From the NCBI GenBank assembly GCA_015490805.1, contig WFXC01000004.1, positions 40,682-104,681 on the forward strand: a DNA stretch of 64,000 nucleotides, in the 5' to 3' direction. This DNA comes from Candidatus Kapaibacterium sp. (GTDB lineage Bacteria; Bacteroidota; Ignavibacteria; Kapaibacteriales; WFXC01). Positions within the stretch are counted from its first letter, which is position 1; every line of letters starts with the position of its first letter. Shown here one piece after another: positions 40,608 through 49,782 of the stretch. The translations under genes and the position numbers were made by a program. The notes beneath the pieces were generated by a model. The model did not search any database, was not told the DNA's origin, and saw only the letters and a list, made by a program, of their open reading frames with translations.

Positions 40608-40910
40608 GAACACCGGCTGGAAATAACGCGTTTTTCGTTACACCGGAACACTACCGGAGCAGAATCTATGGAGCAATGGAGGGAACAACAGTGTTGTTCT
40701 CTGTTGCGGCACACGCTTTCCTTGCATACGACAGCAAAGAATACCAAAGAGACTTCGCAGCATACAGAGACAGCAAAAGATAGCAATCGGATCACAACTG
40801 TTACTTCCAGCAAACGCTCTGCACCAATGCTGCCGAGCTGTTTTCTACTCTCCGCTTTTCTGCCAGATCCATCGTGAACAATCAGAGAGGGAAAGGACGT
40901 GGCATATATC
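40608..40910. other. Non-coding gap between phosphorylase and methyltransferase
   Basis: No gene with support. It holds the upstream region of the phosphorylase (promoter at 40600-40607), a small direct-repeat-like motif (GCATAC followed by CAGCAAA near 40730 and 40760) and, at its right end, a degraded copy of the methyltransferase gene end. A 69-codon open frame on the plus strand (40668-40877) has no protein-like features. No terminator hairpin with a T-run is seen. Confidence 0.5.
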
Positions 40911-40936
40911 CTACTCTGTGCTTTTCCGCCAGATCA
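40845..40936. repeat. Imperfect direct repeat copying the 3' end of the methyltransferase gene
   Basis: 40845-40870 and 40911-40936 match at 22 of 26 positions with an offset of 66 bases. The right copy is the coding end (minus strand WRKSTE and TAG); the left copy reads WQKSGE and TAG. It parallels the 67-base repeat at 11581-11681. Confidence 0.55.
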
Positions 40937-41522
40937 ACTGGACGGTTGCTCCCAATCCTTGATGTCCCGGACCTTCATCTAATCGTCGAACTGGTGTTGC
41001 CAGATGCAGAATACCAGATTGCGGAAAATGGTACTGCAACTCAGATGCAGTGACCATCAGTTCGGGTGTTGGCGGACCGCCACTGGTAAATCCCCGTGTT
41101 CGCTGTTCTGGTCGGAACCACTCGGCAATAACATAACCACCGGGCACCAGGATACGCTGGACAAGCGCAAAGAGTTTCGGCCGATCCGACGGTGGCAGAT
41201 GCAGAAACGTCATCACAACCGCATCCCACTGACGGTCTGGCTGCCAGTTCAACACATCTGCGCAAATTGTTTCCACCGATACTCCCCGTTGCTCCGCTAA
41301 TTTCTGTACTTTTTGCAGCCCCTGTTTTGAATAATCAACCGCTGTAACCGTCAACCCCTGCTCTGCTAAAAACACCGCATTGCGCCCCTCCCCGGCGCCC
41401 AGTTCTACAACCGTCGTACATCCTTCCAGATAGGGAAGACTTTGTGCTACAAAGTCATTGGGCCTGGTACCATACCAGAATTCCGGTGCTGCAAATCGTT
41501 CGTCCCACCGCTCAGGATTCAT
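40911..41522 (-). CDS. SAM-dependent methyltransferase, TehB/thiopurine-methyltransferase-like
   Basis: 203 aa, class I methyltransferase. Motif I is VVELGAGEGRNAVFLAEQG, with motif II VTAVDYS and motif III near WDAVVMTFLHLPP. The N-terminal WDERFAAPEFWYGTRPNDFV resembles the chalcogen-oxyanion or small-thiol methyltransferase group; the substrate is unknown. ATG at 41522 (MNPERWDERF) is the family-like start; it overlaps the upstream kinase stop by 11 bases. The frame is open further upstream, but that part lies in the kinase gene. Confidence 0.88.
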   Translation of the reverse strand: MNPERWDERFAAPEFWYGTRPNDFVAQSLPYLEGCTTVVELGAGEGRNAVFLAEQGLTVTAVDYSKQGLQKVQKLAEQRGVSVETICADVLNWQPDRQWDAVVMTFLHLPPSDRPKLFALVQRILVPGGYVIAEWFRPEQRTRGFTSGGPPTPELMVTASELQYHFPQSGILHLATPVRRLDEGPGHQGLGATVQLIWRKSTE

Positions 41523-43146
41523 CAGCAGCGGAGGAAGGCTGTGAAACTTCCTGTTGTGTTTCTTCCGACTGCTCAGCACCATGCGGCTGTTTAATCGGTA
41601 ACTCAAAAGCAAAGGTCGATCCAACACCCAGTTTGCTTTTGACCCATACCCGCCCTTTGTGTGCCTCGACTATTCGTTTGACAATCCACAGTCCCAATCC
41701 GGTGCTAACCTCACCACCCGTTGGCTGCGCACTGAGTCGAACACCTCGCTGAAAAGCTTTTTTCAAATCCTCCTCCGTCAACCCCACCCCTTCGTCCTGT
41801 ACCTCTACAACTACCCGATCATCTTTCACATACGCCCGGACCCGCACTGTTGTATCCTGCGGTGAATACTTGATCGCATTGTTAATCAGGTTATCCAGCA
41901 CCTCCTCGATCTTGGGAATATCCATTTCCACCTCTGGAAGATCTTCGGGTAATTCCAGTAGCACCGTGATTTTCTTCTCCTTCGCTGCTACTCCATTGCG
42001 TCGAGCAACTGTTCGAATTACTTCCGCAATCTGGTAGGGCGTAATGTTGAGCTCTAAGCTCGATGCCTCCAGTGCCAGCACTCGCGAAACCTCTTGCGCA
42101 ATTTGGAAGAGGCGGGTAGAAGTTGCAATAATGTCCTCCATAATCTCCTGCTGCTCCTGCGCTGTCAGGTCATAAGAACGAAGCAGTTCGACCAACCCTT
42201 TAATCAACGCCGCCGGGTTTTTGATGTCGTGTACCAGCATTGCCAGTAATTCTTCTTTCTCCTTCTGAAGTTCCTCCAGTCGCCGGGCATGTTCTAAAAC
42301 TTTCTCTTTCTGCTGCTCCAGCTCTTTGTTTACACTTTCCAATTCCTGGGTCCGCTTCTGCAACGCATCAATTTGCTGCTGCAAATACTCCAACTGCGCC
42401 TTAAGCGCCGCATTTTCCTTGAGAAGTTTCTCCAGATCGTGCTTCAGATGTTCCACCATACTTCTATTCCTTTGTTGCTGCAATTGTCGGGCTTTGAGAA
42501 GACGCTGACGATTCCGCTTCTGAGTGCGGGCAAACTGGACGCCAGCAATGGCTAAGAGCAAAACGCCAATTCCTACAACTACTGGAATCCACAACGATGC
42601 TGAGGTTCTGCTTTGTACTGCTTCTTCCGCTCTATGAGCATTGCGCTCCGGTTTGCGAGTTTCCCTGGGTAACGACAAAAGCGTCCCCTCCACCATTGCC
42701 AGTGCACTATCAACCCGAAAACGAACCACCGCTGGCGTTGCTTCCCATTGCTCAATCGGTGAAAATGCCTGGACAATAAACGTGTACTCGCCGTCAGGCA
42801 AATTGGTATAGATTCGTGCGGTAGAGCGGTAAGCATCAACCCGTTCAGCACCATCAGAAGCTCGGAGGATCCCTCGAAAGAGCAACGGATCACGACTGGT
42901 ATCACCAATAACCTCGCACCCATAGTGAAAAGCGATGGAATCATTTGGTGCGATCAACAGGTTATCCCATGTGTCCGGCGGCACTTCTCGACCATTGATT
43001 TTGATCGCCGTAATACGCGTAATACGTAGCACACTATCTGCCGATGGAGCCCCCTGCCCATACAGTGGCGCTATGCACAGAAGCAGCGCCAGCCACCACC
43101 ATCGGCGCAGTGCCTGCCTACGTCCGAAGTCGCGGATCAGTCGCAT
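41512..43146 (-). CDS. Sensor histidine kinase with Y_Y_Y-like extracytoplasmic domain
   Basis: About 544 aa. A signal peptide (about 1-30) and a Y_Y_Y-type beta-sandwich (NLPDGEYTFIVQAFSP) lie outside the cell; the beta-propeller usually found before it in two-component sensors is missing. After the membrane helix (about residue 190) comes a long coiled coil, then HisKA (MLVHDIKNPAALIKGL) and HATPase_c (NLINNAIKYSP, DEGVGL, GLGLWIVKRIV). No response regulator is adjacent. It overlaps oppC by 29 bases and the methyltransferase by 11, so these are translated from one transcript. ATG at 43146 is chosen; another lies at 43158. Confidence 0.92.
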   Translation of the reverse strand: MRLIRDFGRRQALRRWWWLALLLCIAPLYGQGAPSADSVLRITRITAIKINGREVPPDTWDNLLIAPNDSIAFHYGCEVIGDTSRDPLLFRGILRASDGAERVDAYRSTARIYTNLPDGEYTFIVQAFSPIEQWEATPAVVRFRVDSALAMVEGTLLSLPRETRKPERNAHRAEEAVQSRTSASLWIPVVVGIGVLLLAIAGVQFARTQKRNRQRLLKARQLQQQRNRSMVEHLKHDLEKLLKENAALKAQLEYLQQQIDALQKRTQELESVNKELEQQKEKVLEHARRLEELQKEKEELLAMLVHDIKNPAALIKGLVELLRSYDLTAQEQQEIMEDIIATSTRLFQIAQEVSRVLALEASSLELNITPYQIAEVIRTVARRNGVAAKEKKITVLLELPEDLPEVEMDIPKIEEVLDNLINNAIKYSPQDTTVRVRAYVKDDRVVVEVQDEGVGLTEEDLKKAFQRGVRLSAQPTGGEVSTGLGLWIVKRIVEAHKGRVWVKSKLGVGSTFAFELPIKQPHGAEQSEETQQEVSQPSSAADES

Positions 43147-44155
43147 CTCGCAAAGCATCTCCGATTAAATTGTACGCTGCAACGGTAATAAAAATCATCA
43201 AACCGGGAAAGACGGCAAGCCACCAGGCAGAAATATTCACTCGCGAACGCGACAGCAACGAGCCCCACGTCACTACCGTCGGTGGCACACCAAATCCCAG
43301 GAAACTCAAAGCAGACTCAATCAGCACTGCACTGGCAATTCCGAAAGCAGCCGTTACCAGAACCGGTGCCAGCGCATTGGGCAGAACGTGTCGAAAAATG
43401 ATGCGTGCTGGTGAATAGCCCAATGCTGTGGCTGCGGTCACAAAATCCAGATTCCGTACCCTCAACACTTCGCCACGGGTAAAGCGGGCAATACTGGTCC
43501 ACCCCGTCAAGCCAATCAACGCCATCACCAGCCACAAACTCCCTTCCTGTACCATTGCCACAACGGTGATGATTAAAAAGAAGGTCGGCAACGTCATAAA
43601 CAACTCGATCAATCGAGAGATGACAATATCCACCCATCCACCATAAAAGCCCGCTAATGCTCCCAGTAGAATTCCTATCGCCAGGGCAATACCCATTGCA
43701 ACAAAGCCAATGGAAAGAGCATAGCGCGATCCGTGGATCAACCCTGCCAGTACGTCGCGACCGATGTCATCAGTACCCAGCCAGTGTTTCGACGACGGTG
43801 CCCGATCCTTGAGACTAAACAGTGTTTTGTCCGGCGTATTTGGATGGTAGGGAACGGGTGGAAAAATGCTCCAATCATACGGTAACTCTTTCCAATTTGC
43901 CAGCACAAAATCTTTTTCCCATCGTGCCAGTCCTAAATCTACCAGATACTCCTTCAGGATCGGGAAGATAATCGTCCCTTTGTACGACGCTACGATCGGC
44001 TTATCATTTGCCAAAAAATCAGCAAAAATGGCGACCAGCCCCAGCGCAACCACGATATACACGGAGCCTACAGCAAACACATTCTTTTTAAATTGTCGAA
44101 CTACGTATTGCCAGTAATTTTCTGCTGATTCCGTTTGCTGCTGCTGTACCCTCAT
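43118..44155 (-). CDS. Peptide ABC transporter permease, OppC/DppC
   Basis: 345 aa with five or six membrane helices and the BPD_transp_1 motif (LGYSPARIIFRHVLPNAL, EAA-like loop). An extended loop between the first helix and SKHWLGTDDIGRDVLAG is typical of the OppC group with an extra periplasmic domain. It pairs with the OppB permease immediately upstream. ATG at 44155; GTG at 44158 is also possible. No substrate-binding protein or ATPase gene lies in this cluster, so those subunits must be encoded elsewhere. Confidence 0.92.
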   Translation of the reverse strand: MRVQQQQTESAENYWQYVVRQFKKNVFAVGSVYIVVALGLVAIFADFLANDKPIVASYKGTIIFPILKEYLVDLGLARWEKDFVLANWKELPYDWSIFPPVPYHPNTPDKTLFSLKDRAPSSKHWLGTDDIGRDVLAGLIHGSRYALSIGFVAMGIALAIGILLGALAGFYGGWVDIVISRLIELFMTLPTFFLIITVVAMVQEGSLWLVMALIGLTGWTSIARFTRGEVLRVRNLDFVTAATALGYSPARIIFRHVLPNALAPVLVTAAFGIASAVLIESALSFLGFGVPPTVVTWGSLLSRSRVNISAWWLAVFPGLMIFITVAAYNLIGDALRDATDPRLRT

Positions 44156-44160
44156 CACCG

Positions 44161-45177
44161 TTACGCTGTTTTCTTCCCAAAAGCAATTCGAGGATCAACG
44201 ATGGAATACAGAATATCGGCAACCAGAATACCAAACAACGTCAGGAAAGCGGAAATGGTAAACACCGCCATAATCACTGGATAGTCGCGCGCAACCAGTG
44301 CTCGAAAGGATAACTCTCCCATTCCGGGAATGCTAAAGATGGTTTCGATAATCACGCTGCCGCCGACCAGCATCGGGAAAACACCTGCCAGCAGTGTAAT
44401 GATCGGGATCAGCGAATTCCGCAGCGCGTGTTTGTAAATGACGGTTCGACTATCCAGTCCCTTTGCATAGGCAGTGCGGATATAGTCCTGCCGAATTGTT
44501 TCCAGCATTGCACTCCGCATCTGTCGGGAAATAAAGGCAAAGCTGCCGTATGTATAGACCAGCATTGGCAGTGTCAGATGCCAGGCATAATCCAGAATTT
44601 TCCGCAGCAGGGGCCACTGCTCGCTAAAATTGATAGAGCGCAACCCACCGGTCGGAAAAATCGCCAGAAATTCTGGATTGCACAAAAACGTGATCGCCAT
44701 TGTCCCAACCCAGAAGGTTGGGAGCGAATACAGCGCAAAGAGGACAAAGGTCGAAACTCGATCCCAGAGCGTATTCGGATGCGTCGCCGAATAAATGCCC
44801 AGAGGAATAGCGATCAGGTAGGCAATGATGACAGACAGCACATTCATACTCAGCGTTACCGGCACCCGCTCTAAGATTTTATCCACAACCGGTCGGTTAT
44901 CCTGAAAAGACTTACCAAATTGCAGGGACGCTAAATCCTGGAGCCACAGCCAGTACTGCTTCCACAGTGGTTCATCCAGATGCCACTGTTTGCGGATCAT
45001 CTCAATCATCTTCTCATTAAGCTCTCGGCTTCCCGCCAGGCTTCCTTCTGCCCCAATGCCAACTTTCAGTTGAGCAGGATCCCCCGGCGCCATTCGGCTA
45101 ATGGCAAACGTCAAAATGGTAATCAAAAAGAGCGTTAACACAAACAATGCTATCCGCTTCACAAGGTATTGTACCAT
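44161..45177 (-). CDS. Peptide ABC transporter permease, OppB/DppB
   Basis: 338 aa, six membrane segments. The N-terminal MVQYLVKRIALFVLTLFLIT and FAISRMAPGDPAQ are hallmarks of OppB-type permeases, and the C-terminal EAA loop reads AKGLDSRTVIYKHALRNSLIPI. It imports peptides or other solutes through a pore formed with OppC. The TAA at 44161-44163 is a few bases from the oppC start. ATG at 45177 is used rather than the GTG at 45180. Confidence 0.93.
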   Translation of the reverse strand: MVQYLVKRIALFVLTLFLITILTFAISRMAPGDPAQLKVGIGAEGSLAGSRELNEKMIEMIRKQWHLDEPLWKQYWLWLQDLASLQFGKSFQDNRPVVDKILERVPVTLSMNVLSVIIAYLIAIPLGIYSATHPNTLWDRVSTFVLFALYSLPTFWVGTMAITFLCNPEFLAIFPTGGLRSINFSEQWPLLRKILDYAWHLTLPMLVYTYGSFAFISRQMRSAMLETIRQDYIRTAYAKGLDSRTVIYKHALRNSLIPIITLLAGVFPMLVGGSVIIETIFSIPGMGELSFRALVARDYPVIMAVFTISAFLTLFGILVADILYSIVDPRIAFGKKTA

Positions 45178-45209
45178 CACCTCTCGTGCGCCGTTACTGC
45201 CACTTCGTT

Positions 45210-45596
45210 CTAAAACGCATCTGGTAAGTGCCGAAGCTGCACCTGCCCCTTGTGTATGTCAATGCTAATCACATCGAACCGACACGGAGCGTCCTCAATG
45301 CCGTATTCTGTCAAAAACGCAACTGCTAATTTACGCAATTGGGTTTGTTTAGCCAACGTTACCGCTTCCTCCGGAAGACCAAACCGATGGCTGCGACGCG
45401 TTTTTACTTCTACGAAAACCAAGGTGTCGCCATCTCTGGCAACAATATCAATCTCGCCAGATCGCCCATAGCGATAATTTCGCTCGATGATTTCATACCC
45501 CTGCTCCTGCAAATACCGGGCAGCATACTGCTCTCCCCACACGCCAACCTGCTGCTTTCGATGCCATCGCCTGCTTGCCGGATCTCCCTGCTGCAT
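45210..45596 (-). CDS. YraN/UPF0102 family endonuclease-like protein
   Basis: 128 aa, the usual size. Motifs are GVWGEQYAARYLQEQGYEI, the NYR segment, SGEIDIVARDG and LVFVEVKTRR, giving the D-E-K nuclease core of the PD-(D/E)XK fold. Members are widespread and likely take part in DNA or RNA cleavage or repair, but the function is not settled. It lies 32 bases ahead of oppB. ATG at 45596 (MQQGDPASRRW). Confidence 0.92.
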   Translation of the reverse strand: MQQGDPASRRWHRKQQVGVWGEQYAARYLQEQGYEIIERNYRYGRSGEIDIVARDGDTLVFVEVKTRRSHRFGLPEEAVTLAKQTQLRKLAVAFLTEYGIEDAPCRFDVISIDIHKGQVQLRHLPDAF

Positions 45597-45673
45597 CTTC
45601 GCTCTTCTGCCACCCCTTTATTCCTGCCCATTGAGTACAGCAGCAAATGGATGCTGCGGCGCCCTTTGCACCG

Positions 45674-46522
45674 TTATTTCGCTTTCTGATATCGCAGTAA
45701 CTGAATATTCACCTGCGTCTCGTTATACACCGTCGATGCCATTTGCATCTGTCCTTCCACACTGATGTCCATATCTACCGTGCTGCTTCCCTGCACGCGC
45801 TCCACAACCGCTTCCGGCAATCGTACTGTGTATGTTTGCTCCGCTGATACCGTCCCTTCCATATGCATCTGCATTCCGTGCTGATTTTGATCCCCTTTGA
45901 TCGTTAACTCTTCCGCCTTAAACTGAATGAGCACTTCATCGGCTGTCTTTTTCAGCACTTTCCACGTCACCATTCCTGACACTGAATCCGCATTCATACG
46001 GAAAAATCCTTTCCCGGCTTTGTGGGTCACTTCGCCTTTTGCCAGGAGATCCACTGGAAACGGGGGAAAGATTTGCTGTCCTAGCAAAGAGCCGGTCCGC
46101 AACATTTGCGCTAACATTGGATTTTGCCCTGCTCCCTGGACCGTATCAACTAATTGTACATCGCCTGGTGTAACGGAATACTGCGCCGTGATGGTTGCAT
46201 TGGTGCTGGACGGCATCATTGCACTCATTTCCTCTGGCAGTTTGAAGTGAGCGTAACGAACCATAATTCGCAGGCTATCAGGACGATAGTGCTCCACCAC
46301 CGCGATAGTAACCTGATACTCGATCGGCATATCCATTGTTTGCTGTCCCATTGCACCTTCCATTTCCATATTCATATCCAGCTTCACCTGATATACCAGC
46401 GTGTCCCCTTTTGATAACTTCGGGAATAACGGCGAAGTATCCAGCGGAGGTCCTGCGAAGCTGGAAAAACTGGAACAACAGACAAAAGCCAGAATTAACA
46501 CAAACCACTGCTTCACCTGCAT
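45674..46522 (-). CDS. Exported protein of unknown function, DUF6263-like
   Basis: 282 aa. A signal peptide (MQVKQWFVLILAFVCCSSFS, cleavage near SFAG) leads into a beta-rich, Met/Thr-rich domain (GDTLVYQVKLDMNMEME, IEYQVTIAVVEHY). A YQVKLD-like start and repeated antiparallel strands resemble the two envelope proteins at 2418-4510. No enzymatic motif is visible. It ends 77 bases upstream of yraN and is preceded by fhs, 37 bases away, so it may be in that transcript. Confidence 0.75.
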   Translation of the reverse strand: MQVKQWFVLILAFVCCSSFSSFAGPPLDTSPLFPKLSKGDTLVYQVKLDMNMEMEGAMGQQTMDMPIEYQVTIAVVEHYRPDSLRIMVRYAHFKLPEEMSAMMPSSTNATITAQYSVTPGDVQLVDTVQGAGQNPMLAQMLRTGSLLGQQIFPPFPVDLLAKGEVTHKAGKGFFRMNADSVSGMVTWKVLKKTADEVLIQFKAEELTIKGDQNQHGMQMHMEGTVSAEQTYTVRLPEAVVERVQGSSTVDMDISVEGQMQMASTVYNETQVNIQLLRYQKAK

Positions 46523-46559
46523 AGCACTTCCTTTCAATTGTTCAAAATGTGTTTATGGG

Positions 46560-48233
46560 TTAGAACAGCCCGGTTATATTGCCCTGATCATCGATAGTAA
46601 TGCGTTCAGCCGCCGGCGTTCTTGGCAATCCCGGCATTCGCAGAATGTCACCGGTCAGCGGCACTAAAAATCCAGCGCCAGCAGAAATCACAATATCGCG
46701 CACTGTCACCAGAAAGTCCTTGGGACGTCCAAGTAACTTAGGATTATCCGACAACGACTGTTGCGTTTTCGCAATACACACTGGCAATTTATCATAGCCA
46801 AGTGCATAAATCCTGCGCAGCGCCCGCTTCGCTTCTGGACGATAGTCTACAGCAGCGGCACCATACATCTCCCGTGCCACCGTCAAAATTTTCTCTTCAA
46901 CTGGTTGATCCAGCGAGTACAGCGGGCGATATTCCGGCGTGACAGCATCGACGATTTCCACCACACGGGCGGCCAGGTCAGTCCCCCCTTTGCCACCCTG
47001 TGCCCAGAAATCCACCACAAACGCTTCGCACTGCTGATCAGCACAAATCTGCTTCACTGCTTCCAGCTCCTCAGGTGAATCCGTCGTAAATCGATTGATG
47101 GCAACGATCGGCGTAACTCCAAACTTCCGGATATTTTCAATGTGTTTTTCCAGATTTTCCCGCCCTGCAAACACAGCCTCAACGTTGGGTTTCTGCACAT
47201 CTGCCAGCTTTACTCCTCCGTGCATTTTCAGTGCTCGAACCGTTGCAACCAATACCACAACCGAAGGAACGAAGCCTCCGACACGACAGACAATATCGAA
47301 AAATTTTTCCGCTCCCAGGTCAAAACCAAACCCCGCTTCCGTTACAACGTAGTCTGCTAACTGTAATGCCAGTTTCGTTGCGACGATACTGTTTGTTCCC
47401 TGCGCGATATTGGCAAAAGGACCGCCGTGGATAAATGCCGGTGTATGTTCAATGGTCTGTACCAGATTGGGCAGGAAAGCATCTTTGAGCAGTGCAGTCA
47501 TAGCGCCAGCGACGTTAAGATCCCGGGCTAACACCGGCTCACCATCGTAGGTAAAACCAACCAGAATTTTCTCGATCCGCTCCCGCAACTCCGTGTACGA
47601 CAACGACAGACACAGAATCGCCATAATTTCAGAGGCAGCCGTAATATCATAGCCGCTTTCTCGCGTCGGTCCGTTTTTCTTTCCACCCAATCCTGTTACA
47701 ATGTGACGGAGTGCACGATCATTCAAATCGACCACCCGTCGCCACATAATTTCCATCGGCGAGAGTCGCAGCGAATTGTCAAAATGCAAATGATTATCAA
47801 TAGCTGCTGCCAGCAGATTGTGTGCAGCGGTAATGGCGTGAAAATCTCCAGTGAAATGCAGGTTGATGTCTTCCATTGGTAAGACCTGCGCATATCCACC
47901 GCCTGTTGCGCCCCCTTTGCGCCCCATCACAGGACCCAGCGAAGGTTCACGCAACGTCACAACCGCCTTTTTCCCGATAAAATTGAGCGCCTGTGAAAGT
48001 CCAATACTCACCGTGGTTTTCCCTTCCCCTGCTGGGGTTGGCGTCATCGCACTGACCAGAATCAACTTCCCACGCTGATGATTCTGCGCCAGCAGCCGAT
48101 TAACAACCTCAATCGTGACCTTCGCTTTGTACGGACCGTACAACAGCAAATCATCCTTGCGCAAACCAATTGCCGCTGCTACTTCTTCGATAGGCTGCAA
48201 TGTCACACTTCGAGCAATTTCAATGTCCGTCAT
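46560..48233 (-). CDS. fhs: Formate-tetrahydrofolate ligase
   Basis: Activates formate with ATP to 10-formyl-THF in one-carbon metabolism. 557 aa with the P-loop-like TPTPAGEGKTTVSIGL, the REPSLGPVMGRKGGATGGGYAQ signature and GLGGKKNGPTRESGYDITAASE. All are intact and the length is normal. No folD or other folate gene is beside it. ATG at 48233 (MTDIEIARSVTLQPI) fits the family start. The upstream epimerase stop is 15 bases away. Confidence 0.97.
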   Translation of the reverse strand: MTDIEIARSVTLQPIEEVAAAIGLRKDDLLLYGPYKAKVTIEVVNRLLAQNHQRGKLILVSAMTPTPAGEGKTTVSIGLSQALNFIGKKAVVTLREPSLGPVMGRKGGATGGGYAQVLPMEDINLHFTGDFHAITAAHNLLAAAIDNHLHFDNSLRLSPMEIMWRRVVDLNDRALRHIVTGLGGKKNGPTRESGYDITAASEIMAILCLSLSYTELRERIEKILVGFTYDGEPVLARDLNVAGAMTALLKDAFLPNLVQTIEHTPAFIHGGPFANIAQGTNSIVATKLALQLADYVVTEAGFGFDLGAEKFFDIVCRVGGFVPSVVVLVATVRALKMHGGVKLADVQKPNVEAVFAGRENLEKHIENIRKFGVTPIVAINRFTTDSPEELEAVKQICADQQCEAFVVDFWAQGGKGGTDLAARVVEIVDAVTPEYRPLYSLDQPVEEKILTVAREMYGAAAVDYRPEAKRALRRIYALGYDKLPVCIAKTQQSLSDNPKLLGRPKDFLVTVRDIVISAGAGFLVPLTGDILRMPGLPRTPAAERITIDDQGNITGLF

Positions 48234-48248
48234 CTTTCACCCCACCAT

Positions 48249-49262
48249 TTATTTCGCAGATTCCACCTGAACGGTTCCCAACCACGGCAGCCATTTCGCT
48301 TTCTCCTGTTGATACCACTGGCAAAACTGCTGGATACCAGTATCAAAATCCGTCGTTGGACGATATCCCAACTGCTGCTGCGCTTTGGAAATATCCGCAT
48401 AAGTCTGATATACATCGCCGGGCTGAAAAGGCTGCCACTCAACCTTTGCTGACTTTCCCAGATGCTTTTCAATGGTGCGCACCACCTCCAGCAAAGAAAT
48501 GGTCTGTGACTCCCCCAGATTAAAAATCTCATAGCCATCCAGATGTTCCATTGCTAACAGAATGCCCATAACAACATCATCCACGTAAGTGTAATCCCGA
48601 CGGCTGGATCCATCCCCATAGAGGGTTACCGGCATTCCCAGGTCAATCAACCGCGTGAATTTGTGAATTGCCATCTCAGGTCGCTGCCGTGGTCCGTAGA
48701 CCGTAAAAAAGCGAAGACAACTCACCGAAAAGTCGTACAGATGATGATATGTGTAACAGAGCAATTCCCCGGCTTTCTTGGTCGCTGCATACGGTGAAAC
48801 TGGATGATCCACAGGATCAGTTTCTCGAAATGGAACGGTGTTCCGATTCCCATATACCGAGGAAGAAGAGGCGAAAACCAGATAGGGAACATTCTGCTGC
48901 CGCATCACTTCTAACAATCGGAGCGTTCCGATCACGTTCACCTGATAATACGCTTCCGGCTGGCGCAGCGACGGACGAACCCCTGCTTTTGCCGCTAAAT
49001 GCACAACAATCTGCGGCTTTGCAGACAAAAAAACCTTTTCCAGAAATTCCTGATCACGAAGATCTCCCTCAAAAAACAAAAAACGCTCTGATTCCCGCAA
49101 GGCAGCAATGTTTGCTTCCTTGATCGGGCGGGGATAGAAGGGATCAAAATTGTCAATACCAATCACCGTACATCCAGCGCGCAGCAGTTGTTCACTTAAA
49201 TGCGATCCCAGAAACCCGGCAGCACCGGTTACCAGCACACGTTCCCACCGACTTCCTGCCAT
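48249..49262 (-). CDS. NAD-dependent nucleoside-sugar epimerase, UDP-glucuronate 4-epimerase type
   Basis: An extended SDR protein of 337 aa. The NAD-binding motif is TGAAGFLGSHL and the catalytic SxxYxxxK is Ser-Ser-Val-Tyr with SPYAATKKAGE. The substrate-loop motif YGPRQRPEMAIHKF and VDPxDHPVSPYAATK resemble UDP-glucuronate or UDP-glucose 4-epimerases, which supply sugars for envelope polysaccharides. The exact substrate is inferred. ATG at 49262. The gene set to the right (fhs) is unrelated. Confidence 0.88.
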   Translation of the reverse strand: MAGSRWERVLVTGAAGFLGSHLSEQLLRAGCTVIGIDNFDPFYPRPIKEANIAALRESERFLFFEGDLRDQEFLEKVFLSAKPQIVVHLAAKAGVRPSLRQPEAYYQVNVIGTLRLLEVMRQQNVPYLVFASSSSVYGNRNTVPFRETDPVDHPVSPYAATKKAGELLCYTYHHLYDFSVSCLRFFTVYGPRQRPEMAIHKFTRLIDLGMPVTLYGDGSSRRDYTYVDDVVMGILLAMEHLDGYEIFNLGESQTISLLEVVRTIEKHLGKSAKVEWQPFQPGDVYQTYADISKAQQQLGYRPTTDFDTGIQQFCQWYQQEKAKWLPWLGTVQVESAK

Positions 49263-49265
49263 CAA

Positions 49266-49778
49266 TTATCCTTCCGCCTGCTGCGCTTCACGCCAGAACT
49301 GATGGAGCAACTGTTGAAAGCGCTGGAACAACTGTGCTTCCAACTGACCATTCGAGGCAAAATAATGAAATGTGGACGTGACGTGCTGCTCGTATCCGCT
49401 CATCCGCCCACGCAACCGCGCTGCAACCCGTCCATCAGGTAACTCTGTGAGGTAAAACACATACTGGATCCGTGCAGATGTCCACACACCGCCACGGATA
49501 TACGGTACTCGCTTGGCATATTGATCAAACACCGCATCGGTAGAGTCCGGATTGGTAGCTAAAACGCAGAAAGAAGAAGCAATTTTTGCTTTCCAGAGCG
49601 CTTCTTCCGTCTCCACCGGACGTTTTTGCTCAATTTCACACCCGGTCTCTTCAATCGCCGTAACTGCTGCTTTCCACACCAGATCAAAAGGAGCATCTAC
49701 AGTATCCTGAAAAACTTTTTGTGAAAATCCCCACAACGGCATTCCAATCCAGAGAATCCAGAAAAGCACCGATCGCAT
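49266..49778 (-). CDS. Exported protein of unknown function
   Basis: 170 aa with a signal peptide (MRSVLFWILWIGMPLWGFSQ). The mature part begins FQDTVDAPFDLVWKAAVTAI, a helix-strand pattern like START/polyketide-cyclase-fold or DUF-type lipoprotein domains, but without a motif I can name. ATG at 49778 is chosen because it follows the signal pattern; an upstream ATG at 49793 lies inside pncA. The start is 4 bases past the pncA stop and the end is 3 bases before the epimerase start. Confidence 0.7.
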   Translation of the reverse strand: MRSVLFWILWIGMPLWGFSQKVFQDTVDAPFDLVWKAAVTAIEETGCEIEQKRPVETEEALWKAKIASSFCVLATNPDSTDAVFDQYAKRVPYIRGGVWTSARIQYVFYLTELPDGRVAARLRGRMSGYEQHVTSTFHYFASNGQLEAQLFQRFQQLLHQFWREAQQAEG

Positions 49779-49782
49779 TTTT

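Noticed and set aside
40668..40877. 69-codon plus-strand frame in the gap before the methyltransferase
   Set aside because: Low complexity, no neighbours on that strand and no recognised motif; the gap is better explained by the promoter and the repeat.
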